Shown here piece after piece: positions 36,334-45,439 of a stretch of DNA of 64,000 nucleotides (positions within the stretch are counted from its first letter, which is position 1; every line of letters starts with the position of its first letter). The notes beneath the pieces were generated by a model. The model saw only the letters and a list, made by a program, of their open reading frames with translations, was not told the DNA's origin and did not search any database. The translations under genes and the position numbers were made by a program. The stretch lies in contig JBAZVN010000005.1 in NCBI GenBank assembly GCA_041660815.1, positions 62,001 to 126,000 of the forward strand, given 5' to 3'. This stretch comes from PALSA-1006 sp041660815 (GTDB taxonomy: Bacteria; Pseudomonadota; Gammaproteobacteria; Burkholderiales; Gallionellaceae).

Positions 36334-37116
36334 TCAGCGCCACAAATATGCATCCATAGATAACGCTCCATAGTTAAAACGGGGTTGGAAGCGTACTGGT
36401 GTATCCCCGTTCGCCGCGCCCATGGCCAGCAACAATGGCATGAAATGCTCCTCGGTAGGATGCGCTTCCGCACCATGCGGGGCCAGTCGATAGTCAAGCA
36501 TAGCTGCAACATCATTTACGGCAAGTTTCTCTGCCACCCATGCGTTAAAAGCGTATGCCTGTGGATAGGGTATTTGATCGTCATTTGCGCGCCAATTCAA
36601 CCAAGTGAAGTTATGCGTGATAGCACCCGAAGCCAAAATTAAAATATCTTCATCACGCAACGCTGCCAGTAATTTTCCGATTGCAAAATGATAGGCCGCG
36701 TTTTTATCTAATGTCAGTGAAAGTTGTGTGACCGGAATATCGGCATGTGGAAACATAACCGAAAGCGGCACCCACGCCCCATGATCCAAACCCCGATCAG
36801 GATGCCGATCTGTGGCGATTCCGGCAGCATTTAATAATGACGCAACCCGCTGCGCGAGTAACGGTGCTCCCGGCGCAGAATATTTCATGTCATACAGCTC
36901 TGGCGAGAAGCCGGAAAAATCATGAATCGTTTGTGGTGACCCGGCCAAGCTGACGCAAGGCCGTGGCGCTTCCCAATGTGCCGATATCACCAAAATGCCT
37001 TTGGGATGCGGCAGCATCGCGCCGATTTCACGCCAGACAGCCAAAGTGTCCGGCGCCTTTAAAAAAGCATCGGGGGCGCCATGCGCAACAAAAATTACCG
37101 GCATCCGGTTTGCCAT
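36334..37116 (-). CDS. Class III extradiol dioxygenase (DODA/YgiD-like)
   Basis: A 260-residue member of the LigB/DODA-type ring-cleavage dioxygenases. Metal ligands are suggested by His in VIFVAHGAPDAF, ILVISAHWEAP and RGLDHGAWVPL, and by SGAITHNFTW. The E. coli homologue YgiD cleaves DOPA; the substrate here is not known. ATG 37116 has GGAG at good spacing; a frame from 37134 adds six residues. It starts 26 bp after napB on the same strand and could be cotranscribed with it. Confidence 0.88.
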   Translation of the reverse strand: MANRMPVIFVAHGAPDAFLKAPDTLAVWREIGAMLPHPKGILVISAHWEAPRPCVSLAGSPQTIHDFSGFSPELYDMKYSAPGAPLLAQRVASLLNAAGIATDRHPDRGLDHGAWVPLSVMFPHADIPVTQLSLTLDKNAAYHFAIGKLLAALRDEDILILASGAITHNFTWLNWRANDDQIPYPQAYAFNAWVAEKLAVNDVAAMLDYRLAPHGAEAHPTEEHFMPLLLAMGAANGDTPVRFQPRFNYGALSMDAYLWR

Positions 37117-37141
37117 TATTAACTCCGATATCACAACTTAT

Positions 37142-37642
37142 TTAACGTGCCTTTTTACTCGCAAAGGTATTCTCCACCAAGGCTGGTGCATCAGTTTGCG
37201 GCACATGACACTGGTTGCAGTTATAACGTGCACTAGTCAAATTTTCGGTCACTTTTCCCGGAGCATTGCGCAGGTCGGTGTAATGACTGGGAGGGATTGG
37301 CGTTGGGTCGTTTTTCTTGAGTTTTTTACCCCACAGCGCGGGCTGGTTATGACACGCAACACACATATTGGTTTGCGCGGTTATCGGCAGAAAATCGCTG
37401 ACATCATGCGAAACCTGCGGGGGGGCATTCAAATACGCGCGGGGTAACACTTTGCTTTCTCCCGGCGGGGTCGTGTTGTAGTGATACACCTTGGGAACCG
37501 GCGTATCAAATACACTGCCTTTGCTCAAGCCCATATCATTGCTTTGAATTGTTGCACCGGCAAAAACAACACCTGTTCCTGCCACCATCACTATACAAGC
37601 TGCCACGAATCTCGCTACCTTTGCCACATACTGGTTGTGCAT
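37142..37642 (-). CDS. napB: Periplasmic nitrate reductase cytochrome c subunit NapB
   Basis: A 166-residue dihaem cytochrome that feeds electrons to NapA. A signal peptide (~1-30, VAACIVMVAGTGVVFAGA) precedes two haem sites, CVACH (94-98) and CNQCH (142-146). Likely distal ligands are His54, His80 and His120. GGGAG upstream supports ATG 37642; a longer frame to 37879 lies in napA and is spurious. It is 31 bp after napA. No napC, napGH, napF or napD lies nearby. Confidence 0.95.
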   Translation of the reverse strand: MHNQYVAKVARFVAACIVMVAGTGVVFAGATIQSNDMGLSKGSVFDTPVPKVYHYNTTPPGESKVLPRAYLNAPPQVSHDVSDFLPITAQTNMCVACHNQPALWGKKLKKNDPTPIPPSHYTDLRNAPGKVTENLTSARYNCNQCHVPQTDAPALVENTFASKKAR

Positions 37643-37673
37643 AATATTTCTCCCTATGACTGGACGATTCAGA

Positions 37674-40409
37674 TCAGGCCTTGTAAATTTTGACCGCGCA
37701 TTTTTTAAAATCGGTTTGCTTGGAAATCGGACAGGTTGAATCCAGCGTGACTTTGTTGATGAACACTCCCTCATCGAACCACGGTACAAACACCATGCCT
37801 TTGGGCGGGCGGTTACGTCCTTTGGTTTCCACGGTTGCCTGAATTTTGCCGCGCCGCGATTCGATCCACGCCGCATCATCCTGTTTCAATCCGCGTGTTT
37901 TGGCATCTTCCGGATGCATATAAATCAATGCCGCAGGAACTGCCCAATGCAGTTCTCGCACGCGCCGCGTCATAGTGCCGGAATGCCAATGTTCCAACAC
38001 TCGCCCCGTGGATAACCACAGATCATAATTTTGATCCGGTTGCTCTACCGGCTCCGCATAAGGACGGAAAAATATCTTGGCTTTACCCGAAATATTGGTT
38101 TTTTCAGTTTTGGTGATGCCCTCCAAATTGCCGCTGGGCAACGCTTTAAATGCCGAGCCATAAAAGTCAAAACCGCTGCCTTTTTTCACATACGGATCAT
38201 AGGTTTCATTAAAGCGCCAATGCGTTTCTTTACCATTCACCACCGGCCACTTCAAGCCGCGCACATCATCGCGGAAATACACATCAAAATCAGCCAGATC
38301 GTGCGCATGACCGCGGCCAAATTGCGCATATTCTTCAAACAATGCTTTTTCCGGGAACCAGTTATCACCGAGCAGCTTTGCCACATGGTTATCATGACTT
38401 TTGGCGATTTTATCCGGCCATTTAAACTTGCGATTGTCCGCCGTGGCAAACAACACCTCGTATAATGTTGCATCCGGCGCATAACTCGATCCGGTCAATA
38501 CATCGGGCAGCTTGCCGTCAGCAAAACCTTCCTCTTTTAAACCGGGAATCTTTTGCTCTCCCCATACTTCCTTAAGTTTAAAGCGCTTGGAAAATTCCAT
38601 GATCTGCCAGATATCGGCACGCGCTTGTCCGGGTGGCGCCACCTGTTCACGCCACAATTGTGTACGGCGCTCGGCATTACCATAACCGCCCCATTTTTCA
38701 AAAATGATAGCCGCCGGTAACACCAAATCTGCCACTTTGGTGGATATGCCGGGATACACATCCGACACAATGATGAAGTTATCCATTTCGCGCGCGGCTT
38801 TAATCCAGTGATTGGCATTGGCAGTATCCTGGAACGGATTGCACACCTGCACCCACGCCCATTTAATCTGGCCGTCTTCGAGGTCGCGCATAATCTTGGT
38901 GAAATGACTGCCGACTTTGGGATTTAGGGTTTTAGCGGGCAACTTCCAAATCTTTTCAGCAGCGGCACGGTGATTAGGATTATTCACCACCATGTCAGCC
39001 GGCAAGCGGTGCGAGAAGGTACCCACTTCGCGTGCCGTGCCGCAGGCGGAAGGCTGGCCTGTGAGTGAGAACGCCCCATTGCCGGGCATTGCCTGTTTAC
39101 CCAGCAACAAATGGATTGTGTACGCCTGTTCGTTTACCCAAGTGCCGCGCTGATGCTGGTTAAAGCCCATGGTCCAGAAGCTCACCACCTTGCGATATTT
39201 TTCTATATATAAATCAGCAAGTTGCTTAAGTTTTTCTTTGAATCTCTCCAGAGATTCTTCTGCATCGCCTTTGGCCAATTCGGCTACAAAATCCAAGGTG
39301 TAAGGCTCAACACCCTTTTTAAAATCTTCAAAAGTAATTAACCAGTGATTGTCGGGCGTCGCACGATTTTTCTGCGGCACGGTTGTGCCCGCCAGCTTGC
39401 CTTGGGCAATGGCTTCTGCCGCCCCCAATTGCATGGTCAACTCTTTGCCATTCACATCTTTTTCGGCGGGATAATCGTATTTATCCGAGCCACGCATGCC
39501 ATAGCCTATGTCGGTTGGCCCCGCCGCAAACGCGCAATGCTTATTTACAAAATCCCAATTCACCGCATCGCGCGTCACAATCTCGCGTGCCAGATAATTC
39601 ATGATGGCCAGATCCGTCTGCGGTTTGAAGATGATTTCCAGATCAGCAATATTGGAAGACATATTGCTGATCGTGGTCAGATTAACCACGCGCACCTGAG
39701 GATTATTCATGCGCCTATCTGTAATGCGCGTCCATAACACCGGATGCATTTCCGCCATATTGGCGCCCCACAACACCATAGTGTCGGTATGCTCGATATC
39801 GTCATAATTACCCGACGGCTCATCTATGCCGAACGTCTGCATAAATCCGGCCACAGCCGAAGCCATACAGTGACGCGCATTCGGATCTAAATTGTTACTG
39901 CGAAATCCGGCTTTAAACAATTTAACGGCGGCATAACCTTCCTGCACCGTGTGCTGCCCCGAGGCAAAGAAGCCCACACCGGTTGGCCCCAATTCTTTAT
40001 AGGTACGCTTAAATTGTTTTTCCATTTCGTCAAAAGCGCGCTCCCAGGAAACCTCAACGAATTCACCCTGCTTATCAAATTGCCCATTTTTCATGCGCAG
40101 CAATGGTTTCGTTAAACGATCCTTGCCGTAGGGAATCTTGCCGTTGAAATAGCCTTTGATGCAGTTCAGTCCGCGATTTACCGGGGCATCCACATCCGCT
40201 TTGGTCGCAACAATTTTGCCTTTCTCGGTGGCAATTTGAATACCGCATCCCACACCGCAGAATCGACACACACCACGATCCCAGCGCCAGCCCGCTTCGG
40301 CACCTTTTGTGGCAGCTTCAGCAACTTCACTGACCGAAATACTGGTTGTCACTGTTGCTGCGGTAGCAAGTACACTTTGTTTAAGAAAGTCACGGCGGGA
40401 TACTGTCAT
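37674..40409 (-). CDS. napA: Periplasmic nitrate reductase catalytic subunit NapA (long form)
   Basis: A molybdoenzyme of 911 residues that reduces nitrate to nitrite in the periplasm. The N-terminus has a twin-arginine signal (SRRDFLKQ). The 4Fe-4S ligands are Cys48, 51, 55 and 83 (CRFCGVGCG ... GLNCIKGYF), and the Mo ligand Cys is in ARHCMASAV. Proteobacterial NapA is usually ~830 residues. This one has the length and many diagnostic segments of the Campylobacterota type (~925), including the end KQTDFKKCAVKIYKA; this is recalled, not searched. That suggests a distinct lineage or transfer. It heads the napAB operon. The NapD chaperone must be elsewhere. Confidence 0.97.
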   Translation of the reverse strand: MTVSRRDFLKQSVLATAATVTTSISVSEVAEAATKGAEAGWRWDRGVCRFCGVGCGIQIATEKGKIVATKADVDAPVNRGLNCIKGYFNGKIPYGKDRLTKPLLRMKNGQFDKQGEFVEVSWERAFDEMEKQFKRTYKELGPTGVGFFASGQHTVQEGYAAVKLFKAGFRSNNLDPNARHCMASAVAGFMQTFGIDEPSGNYDDIEHTDTMVLWGANMAEMHPVLWTRITDRRMNNPQVRVVNLTTISNMSSNIADLEIIFKPQTDLAIMNYLAREIVTRDAVNWDFVNKHCAFAAGPTDIGYGMRGSDKYDYPAEKDVNGKELTMQLGAAEAIAQGKLAGTTVPQKNRATPDNHWLITFEDFKKGVEPYTLDFVAELAKGDAEESLERFKEKLKQLADLYIEKYRKVVSFWTMGFNQHQRGTWVNEQAYTIHLLLGKQAMPGNGAFSLTGQPSACGTAREVGTFSHRLPADMVVNNPNHRAAAEKIWKLPAKTLNPKVGSHFTKIMRDLEDGQIKWAWVQVCNPFQDTANANHWIKAAREMDNFIIVSDVYPGISTKVADLVLPAAIIFEKWGGYGNAERRTQLWREQVAPPGQARADIWQIMEFSKRFKLKEVWGEQKIPGLKEEGFADGKLPDVLTGSSYAPDATLYEVLFATADNRKFKWPDKIAKSHDNHVAKLLGDNWFPEKALFEEYAQFGRGHAHDLADFDVYFRDDVRGLKWPVVNGKETHWRFNETYDPYVKKGSGFDFYGSAFKALPSGNLEGITKTEKTNISGKAKIFFRPYAEPVEQPDQNYDLWLSTGRVLEHWHSGTMTRRVRELHWAVPAALIYMHPEDAKTRGLKQDDAAWIESRRGKIQATVETKGRNRPPKGMVFVPWFDEGVFINKVTLDSTCPISKQTDFKKCAVKIYKA

Positions 40410-40468
40410 GATGGCGTCTCCTGGGTTATTTAAATTAACGTCGATAATGTTACGCCAAATTTCTACGG

Positions 40469-40507
40469 GGAATATAAAACATTTATGAATAGATCATGTT
40501 TTATTCC
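40469..40507. promoter_or_regulatory. Long hyphenated palindrome between napA and the binding-protein gene
   Basis: Arms ggaatataaaacat and atgttttattcc are complementary with one inserted base, around a 13-nt spacer. It lies 60 bp upstream of napA and 110 bp upstream of the divergent binding-protein gene at 40617. It is a candidate operator for one or both. It does not match an FNR box (TTGAT-N4-ATCAA). Confidence 0.45.
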
Positions 40508-40616
40508 GCCTCAAAATTTCTGTTCTGATTTCAAAGTTTATTGCCCGGCAACGGGTAAAATGCTACGAAAGTATTCCATGAACCTATAACCTGCCATTCT
40601 TTTGGAGAGTGCCGCA

Positions 40617-41819
40617 ATGAAATTTAGCAAAATGCTGGCCACCAAGTTGTTTATATTCAGTCTTCTTAGCTTAACTATTTCTGCATTCGCCGCCGGTTCC
40701 ACTCCTCCCAATATCAAAATTGCGATTGATGCGGAATTTGGTATTCCCGGCAGTACTTCTGCCCAGGCGGTTTATAACGGAGCTCAGGTTGCGGTCAACG
40801 AAATCAATGCTTCGGGCGGTTTACTCGGTCGAAAGTTAGAATTGGTTAATTTTGACAACCGCGCACTTCCTGCACGGTCTTTAAACAACATTCGGGAAAT
40901 CGCCGCCGATAGCAATTTCGTGGCGGTAATGTGCGGCAAATATAGCCCGGCAGTAATCGAAATTTTGCCGGAAATTCAACTACTCAAATTACCCTTGCTC
41001 GACCCTTGGGCGGCAGCCGATAAAATCACAGAGATATCCACCACGCCCAATTACGTATTTCGTCTCTCCCTGCGCGATTCCTGGGCCTTGCAAGTGATGA
41101 TGCGGCATGCGCAGAAAATCGGCGCACTCAATGTGGGCATTTTGCTACCCAACACTGCGTGGGGACGCAGTAGCTTAAGGGCTGCAGAACAGGCAGCAAT
41201 CCAAGATACAAGGCAAAAAATCGTTTCATCCCAATGGTATAACTGGGGTGATCAAAGTTTATTGGAGCAATATCAGGTATTGCGCAGCGCAGGAGCACAA
41301 GCAATCATTTTGGTTGCCAATGAAAAGGAAGGTGTAATTTTAATCAAAGAGATAGCCGCACTTCCCCAGGCAGAGCATCTCCCGGTCGTGGCGCACTGGG
41401 GACTTTCTGGGGGTGATTTTTTTGCCCAATCCGGAGAAGATTTAGCAAAGGTAGACTTATCGATCGTGCAAACCTACACCTTCATCGGCAAAACTAATTC
41501 AAAAGCAAAACAGGTATTAGCCGGTTTAAAAATCGTTACTGGCAGCGATGACCCGCGCAAGGTAGTGTCGCCAGTGGGAGTTGCGCACGCTTACGACTTG
41601 GTACATTTATTGGCAATGGCTATCCGACAGGCCAAAAGTACCGATCGTGAGCGTATCCGCAATGCATTGGAAAAACTGGGCGCGTATCAGGGACTTGTAC
41701 GCAATCTGAATAAACCTTTTAGTGCAAAAGATCATGACGCACTGACTATCTCGGAAGTCTTTATGGCACGCTATGCGGAAGATGGTGCGATTGAACCGCT
41801 AGGCAACTTTAAACCCTGA
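40617..41819 (+). CDS. Periplasmic substrate-binding protein (Leu/Ile/Val-type)
   Basis: A 400-residue type I periplasmic binding protein with a signal peptide (~1-25, FIFSLLSLTISAFAA). It shows the family opening IKIAIDAEFG, AVNEINASGGLLGRKLELV and a two-lobe layout. No ABC permease or ATPase genes are adjacent. It is followed by a membrane histidine kinase and a receiver-HDOD protein, so it probably works as a ligand receptor for signalling rather than uptake. ATG 40617, with GGAG 10 bp upstream, is preferred over a TTG at 40602. The ligand is unknown, but amino acids or amides are typical. Confidence 0.88.
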   Translation: MKFSKMLATKLFIFSLLSLTISAFAAGSTPPNIKIAIDAEFGIPGSTSAQAVYNGAQVAVNEINASGGLLGRKLELVNFDNRALPARSLNNIREIAADSNFVAVMCGKYSPAVIEILPEIQLLKLPLLDPWAAADKITEISTTPNYVFRLSLRDSWALQVMMRHAQKIGALNVGILLPNTAWGRSSLRAAEQAAIQDTRQKIVSSQWYNWGDQSLLEQYQVLRSAGAQAIILVANEKEGVILIKEIAALPQAEHLPVVAHWGLSGGDFFAQSGEDLAKVDLSIVQTYTFIGKTNSKAKQVLAGLKIVTGSDDPRKVVSPVGVAHAYDLVHLLAMAIRQAKSTDRERIRNALEKLGAYQGLVRNLNKPFSAKDHDALTISEVFMARYAEDGAIEPLGNFKP

Positions 41820-41827
41820 TAGATTTT

Positions 41828-44035
41828 ATGCGCCCAATTCTTAAAGCCCTACATCAATGGCAACAGCACAGCCTTGCCAATTCAATCACCTTGCAAGCAT
41901 CGGTGATTGCCATTGGCAGCGCCTTATTGATCGCCCTTATTTCTTTAAGCGTGCTTTTTTGGACCCAGAACATTTCCCTGCACACGCAACTTCAGGAAAA
42001 AGCCGGTCGCTCGGCGGACCGTATTGAACGGGTCATTAACATAACCGAAACGACCTCGGCGGACTTGGCAAAGAGCCCGATTTTCACCACCGCAATTATG
42101 GATACCGCCGGACGGAACAGCTTTGTCGATCCTTTTCTGAAAAACTTCACTCTGCCTATTCCCGCTGCCAATGGCATTGCCTTGTGTGATATTAACGGAA
42201 TGCGCCTGGCGGCAACGCGTACTGCCGGAATGTCGGATTGCCGCGCCAGTTCACCCCTGTTTAAGCAAGTTCTCAAAGACGGAATAGTGGCGCGTGAATT
42301 GATCAAACAGCCCGATGGCCACCTCTCCTGGGTCATTTATCGGGGGGTTATCTTCGCTTACACCGGCACGGTGGAAGGCATTGTCGTTACCCAATTGGAT
42401 CTGCATGATTTGTTCCTGCCCCTGTTAAGCGATCTGGATTTAAAAAGTATCGCGCTGGTGAATAATGCTGAAAACCTTGTTCTCGTCGGCCGTCCCGATA
42501 TCACCGCCTCCGACCTGGCTTTTGCCCGAAAATCTGTATTTAGTAACGCGCTGTATAGCCCATTTACCCGGCTTGAAATTGTTATCTGGCGCAATTTGTC
42601 CTATTTTGAAGGAGCCCTATTACCGCTCTTGCTCAGTTATTTTCTGGGCATTTTATTATTGGTTATCGGCGTGGCTTACTGGGTAAGACATGCCGCACTA
42701 AACCTGATTGAACCGCTGACCAAACTCACCAATATCACCCGCGAAATTGCATTAACCGGAGATATGCATCTCAAAATCCCCGCATACCAAAGCGGTGAAC
42801 TTGGCTCCCTGACCAAAGCTTTTCAAAATATGGTTGGCAAAATTCGCGAAGGCGAAACACAACTGGAGAATCAGGTTGTAGAGCGTACCCGGCAATTGCA
42901 AAGTACGGAAGCATCCCTGCGCAGCGTGTTAAACGCCGCAACCAGTGTTGCCATTATTGCCACCGATACACAGGGGAATATTACCCTTTTCAATTCCGGA
43001 GCAGAACGCATGCTGGGCTATTCTGCAGCACAGGTTATTAAGCAAATGACCTTTACCCAATTTCATTTACCGCAAGAATTATCCGCAAGAGCCGAACGAC
43101 AGAAATATACCGGGACATCCCTGAGCAACACGATGGAATTTTTATGGCAGCAATCTGCTACGCATGTACAGGATTCAACAGAATGGACCTGGCTGCGGCA
43201 GGATGGAAAATCCCTTGTCATCAATTTATCAGTCACAAAAATAATTAATGAAAACAATGGGTTATCTGGATATCTCGGGGTGGCTGAGGATATTACGCTG
43301 AGCAAAGATTATGAGGACGAATTGCTGCGTTCCAATATCGAATTGGAGCAATTTAGTTTTGCGGTTTCGCACGATATGCGCCAACCCTTACGCATGATTG
43401 CCAGCTATTTGCAGCTGATTGAAATGGGGCTGGCTGATAAACTAAATGAAGAACAACACAGTTACTTCAACTTTGCCGTAGAGGGTGCAAAACGCATCGA
43501 CCATATGCTGGTTGCCCTGCTTGAATATTCGCGGATTGGCAGAAAAGGTGAGCCGGCTAAATGGATTGAAAGTCGTGACATATTGGATGAAGCTTTAAAA
43601 TTTTTACAGCCGGTCATTACAGAAGCCCGGGCAGAGATAAAAATTGACGGAAATTTTCCGCGCATTCTTGCCGGACAAGATGAAATCCTGCGTCTGCTGC
43701 AAAATTTAATCGGCAATGCCGTTAAATATCGCATCGCGGATCGCACACCTGAAATTATAATCACCAGCAAGGTACTCGGTAACGAATGGCAGGTGTGCAT
43801 TGCCGATAACGGGGTAGGCATCATTCCGGATCAGATTAAACGCCTGTTTAAAGTATTTCAACGCCTGCAAACGCGCCAAGCCTATGAAGGTACCGGCATT
43901 GGCTTGGCGCTGTCGCGCAAAATTGTTGAGCATCACAAAGGGCGCATTTGGGCTGAATCTGACGGGGAAGGGCAGGGCAGCCGATTTTATTTTGCAATCC
44001 CGTTACGGCAAGATTCAAAACATGTTTCTCAATGA
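41828..44035 (+). CDS. Membrane sensor histidine kinase with PAS domain
   Basis: A 735-residue kinase. Helix 1 is at ~27-48, a periplasmic sensor spans ~50-255, helix 2 is at ~262-285, HAMP ~290-345, a coiled coil and PAS ~365-495, HisKA with the phospho-acceptor His515 (VSHDMRQPLR) and a C-terminal HATPase (NLIGNAVKY, DNGVGI, GTGIGLAL). The HisKA resembles the phytochrome-type kinase subgroup, though no photosensory domains are present. It starts 8 bp after the binding-protein gene and overlaps the receiver-HDOD gene by 4 bp. The three likely form one pathway: ligand, kinase, response regulator. Confidence 0.93.
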   Translation: MRPILKALHQWQQHSLANSITLQASVIAIGSALLIALISLSVLFWTQNISLHTQLQEKAGRSADRIERVINITETTSADLAKSPIFTTAIMDTAGRNSFVDPFLKNFTLPIPAANGIALCDINGMRLAATRTAGMSDCRASSPLFKQVLKDGIVARELIKQPDGHLSWVIYRGVIFAYTGTVEGIVVTQLDLHDLFLPLLSDLDLKSIALVNNAENLVLVGRPDITASDLAFARKSVFSNALYSPFTRLEIVIWRNLSYFEGALLPLLLSYFLGILLLVIGVAYWVRHAALNLIEPLTKLTNITREIALTGDMHLKIPAYQSGELGSLTKAFQNMVGKIREGETQLENQVVERTRQLQSTEASLRSVLNAATSVAIIATDTQGNITLFNSGAERMLGYSAAQVIKQMTFTQFHLPQELSARAERQKYTGTSLSNTMEFLWQQSATHVQDSTEWTWLRQDGKSLVINLSVTKIINENNGLSGYLGVAEDITLSKDYEDELLRSNIELEQFSFAVSHDMRQPLRMIASYLQLIEMGLADKLNEEQHSYFNFAVEGAKRIDHMLVALLEYSRIGRKGEPAKWIESRDILDEALKFLQPVITEARAEIKIDGNFPRILAGQDEILRLLQNLIGNAVKYRIADRTPEIIITSKVLGNEWQVCIADNGVGIIPDQIKRLFKVFQRLQTRQAYEGTGIGLALSRKIVEHHKGRIWAESDGEGQGSRFYFAIPLRQDSKHVSQ

Positions 44036-45342
44036 AAGACCGTATGAATAATCTGCAGCAACCTTTTATCATTCTGCTGGTTGAAGACGAACATGCCGAT
44101 GCGGGCCTGGTCAAATGGGCATTGCAGAAAAATGAAATTCAAGCTGAACTGCATCATGCGATAGACGGTTTCGATGCACTGGCATATTTAAGAAAACAGG
44201 CGCCCGCTTATGAGCAGGCTCCGCTTCCCGACTTAATATTGCTCGACCTGAATATGCCGCGCATGAACGGCTTGGAATTTCTCTCCATTGTCAAACAGGA
44301 TGACGCGTTGCGTGACATTCCGGTGGTCATTCTTTCCACCTCGAGTGCTGAAAAAGATGTGTTTGCATCGCGCGATTCGGGTGCGGCGGATTACTTCACC
44401 AAACCCATGGATGTTCATCAACTTCTTGAAACAATACGCATTCTAGGCGATCGATGGATTCACAACGGGGAAGCCAGCCGTATGCAGGAACATTACACCT
44501 TGCGCCACTCCATTGAGCTGCTCGAATCTTTACCCGCCTTACCCAAAATTGCCCACGAAATTTTGGCGATAAAATTATCCACGGACGAAGGTAATGATCA
44601 TTTACTTTTGCTCGTCAAACAAGACCCGGCGATATCAGCCAAAGTTATTGGTTTGGCGAATTCACCCGTGTTTGGTGCCTCGAAAAAAATTATGACGGTT
44701 GGTGATGCGGTGAGCGTATTGGGGATGAATCGTATCAAAATGGTAGCGCTAAGTTTTGCGATGATATCCTCCATGAAGCATAACCGCGCCAGTCTGCTGG
44801 ATGTTAACCAACTTTGGCAACACAGCATGGCAATCGCCTTGGCCATGGATGAGCTAGCTAAATTTATGCCCAAAGCTATCCGGCCTGCAGATGAAGAAAT
44901 TTATCTTGCCGGATTTTTGCACGATATCGGTTTTCTGGTTCTTGACTATATTGACCCGCAACTAAGCAATCAATTTAATGCCGCACGAATCAAAGCAGAT
45001 AGCGTTACCTCTATTATTCAACTAGAAACCGAGTTGCTGGAAATAGGTCATTGTGAGCTGGGTGCGTTGTTGGCCGAACACTGGAATTTGTCAGCCTCGA
45101 TTATTGCCGTATTGCGCTATCATCATTCCGAGCATTTACTGCGGGACATTGCTCAACGACCTCTCATCGTTATGGCAAAGTTGGCTGAAAAAATATCCCC
45201 CCCGTTTGACATGTTAAAAAATGAACCCTGTGACATCACCAGCGAAGATTGGTCTGTCCTGGGTATTGAACAGGAACAGGCACAGGAAATTGTTGCGGCG
45301 ATCAAATTGCGCGCACAACAACCGGTAGTAGGCATTTTCTAA
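44032..45342 (+). CDS. Receiver-HDOD response regulator
   Basis: A 436-residue protein. Residues ~10-145 are a receiver with the Rcp1-like look that pairs with phytochrome-type kinases (LLVEDEHADAGLVKWAL; phospho-acceptor D72 in LILLDLNMPRMNG; YFTKPMD). Residues ~160-360 are an HDOD domain (ESLPALPKIAHEIL, GLANSPVFGA, FLHDIGFLVLDY). ATG 44032 overlaps the kinase stop (ATGA), so the two are coupled and probably cognate. Its output is unknown, as HDOD domains have no proven catalysis. Confidence 0.93.
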   Translation: MKDRMNNLQQPFIILLVEDEHADAGLVKWALQKNEIQAELHHAIDGFDALAYLRKQAPAYEQAPLPDLILLDLNMPRMNGLEFLSIVKQDDALRDIPVVILSTSSAEKDVFASRDSGAADYFTKPMDVHQLLETIRILGDRWIHNGEASRMQEHYTLRHSIELLESLPALPKIAHEILAIKLSTDEGNDHLLLLVKQDPAISAKVIGLANSPVFGASKKIMTVGDAVSVLGMNRIKMVALSFAMISSMKHNRASLLDVNQLWQHSMAIALAMDELAKFMPKAIRPADEEIYLAGFLHDIGFLVLDYIDPQLSNQFNAARIKADSVTSIIQLETELLEIGHCELGALLAEHWNLSASIIAVLRYHHSEHLLRDIAQRPLIVMAKLAEKISPPFDMLKNEPCDITSEDWSVLGIEQEQAQEIVAAIKLRAQQPVVGIF

Positions 45343-45439
45343 TAAACAAATTTCCTTTTCTTGTAAATATCCAATATAAACAAAAAGTTACGAAATCGAA
45401 AATCTAATTGCATCCCGGCATGCGAAGAACGGAGACATT

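Noticed and set aside
37142..37879. 245-residue version of napB
   Set aside because: The extra N-terminus lies in napA coding sequence and would bury the signal peptide; the start at 37642 has GGGAG.
41828..44035. Bacteriophytochrome photoreceptor
   Set aside because: The HisKA and the Rcp1-like partner resemble that group, but there are no GAF or PHY domains and no bilin-binding Cys; the sensor is periplasmic.
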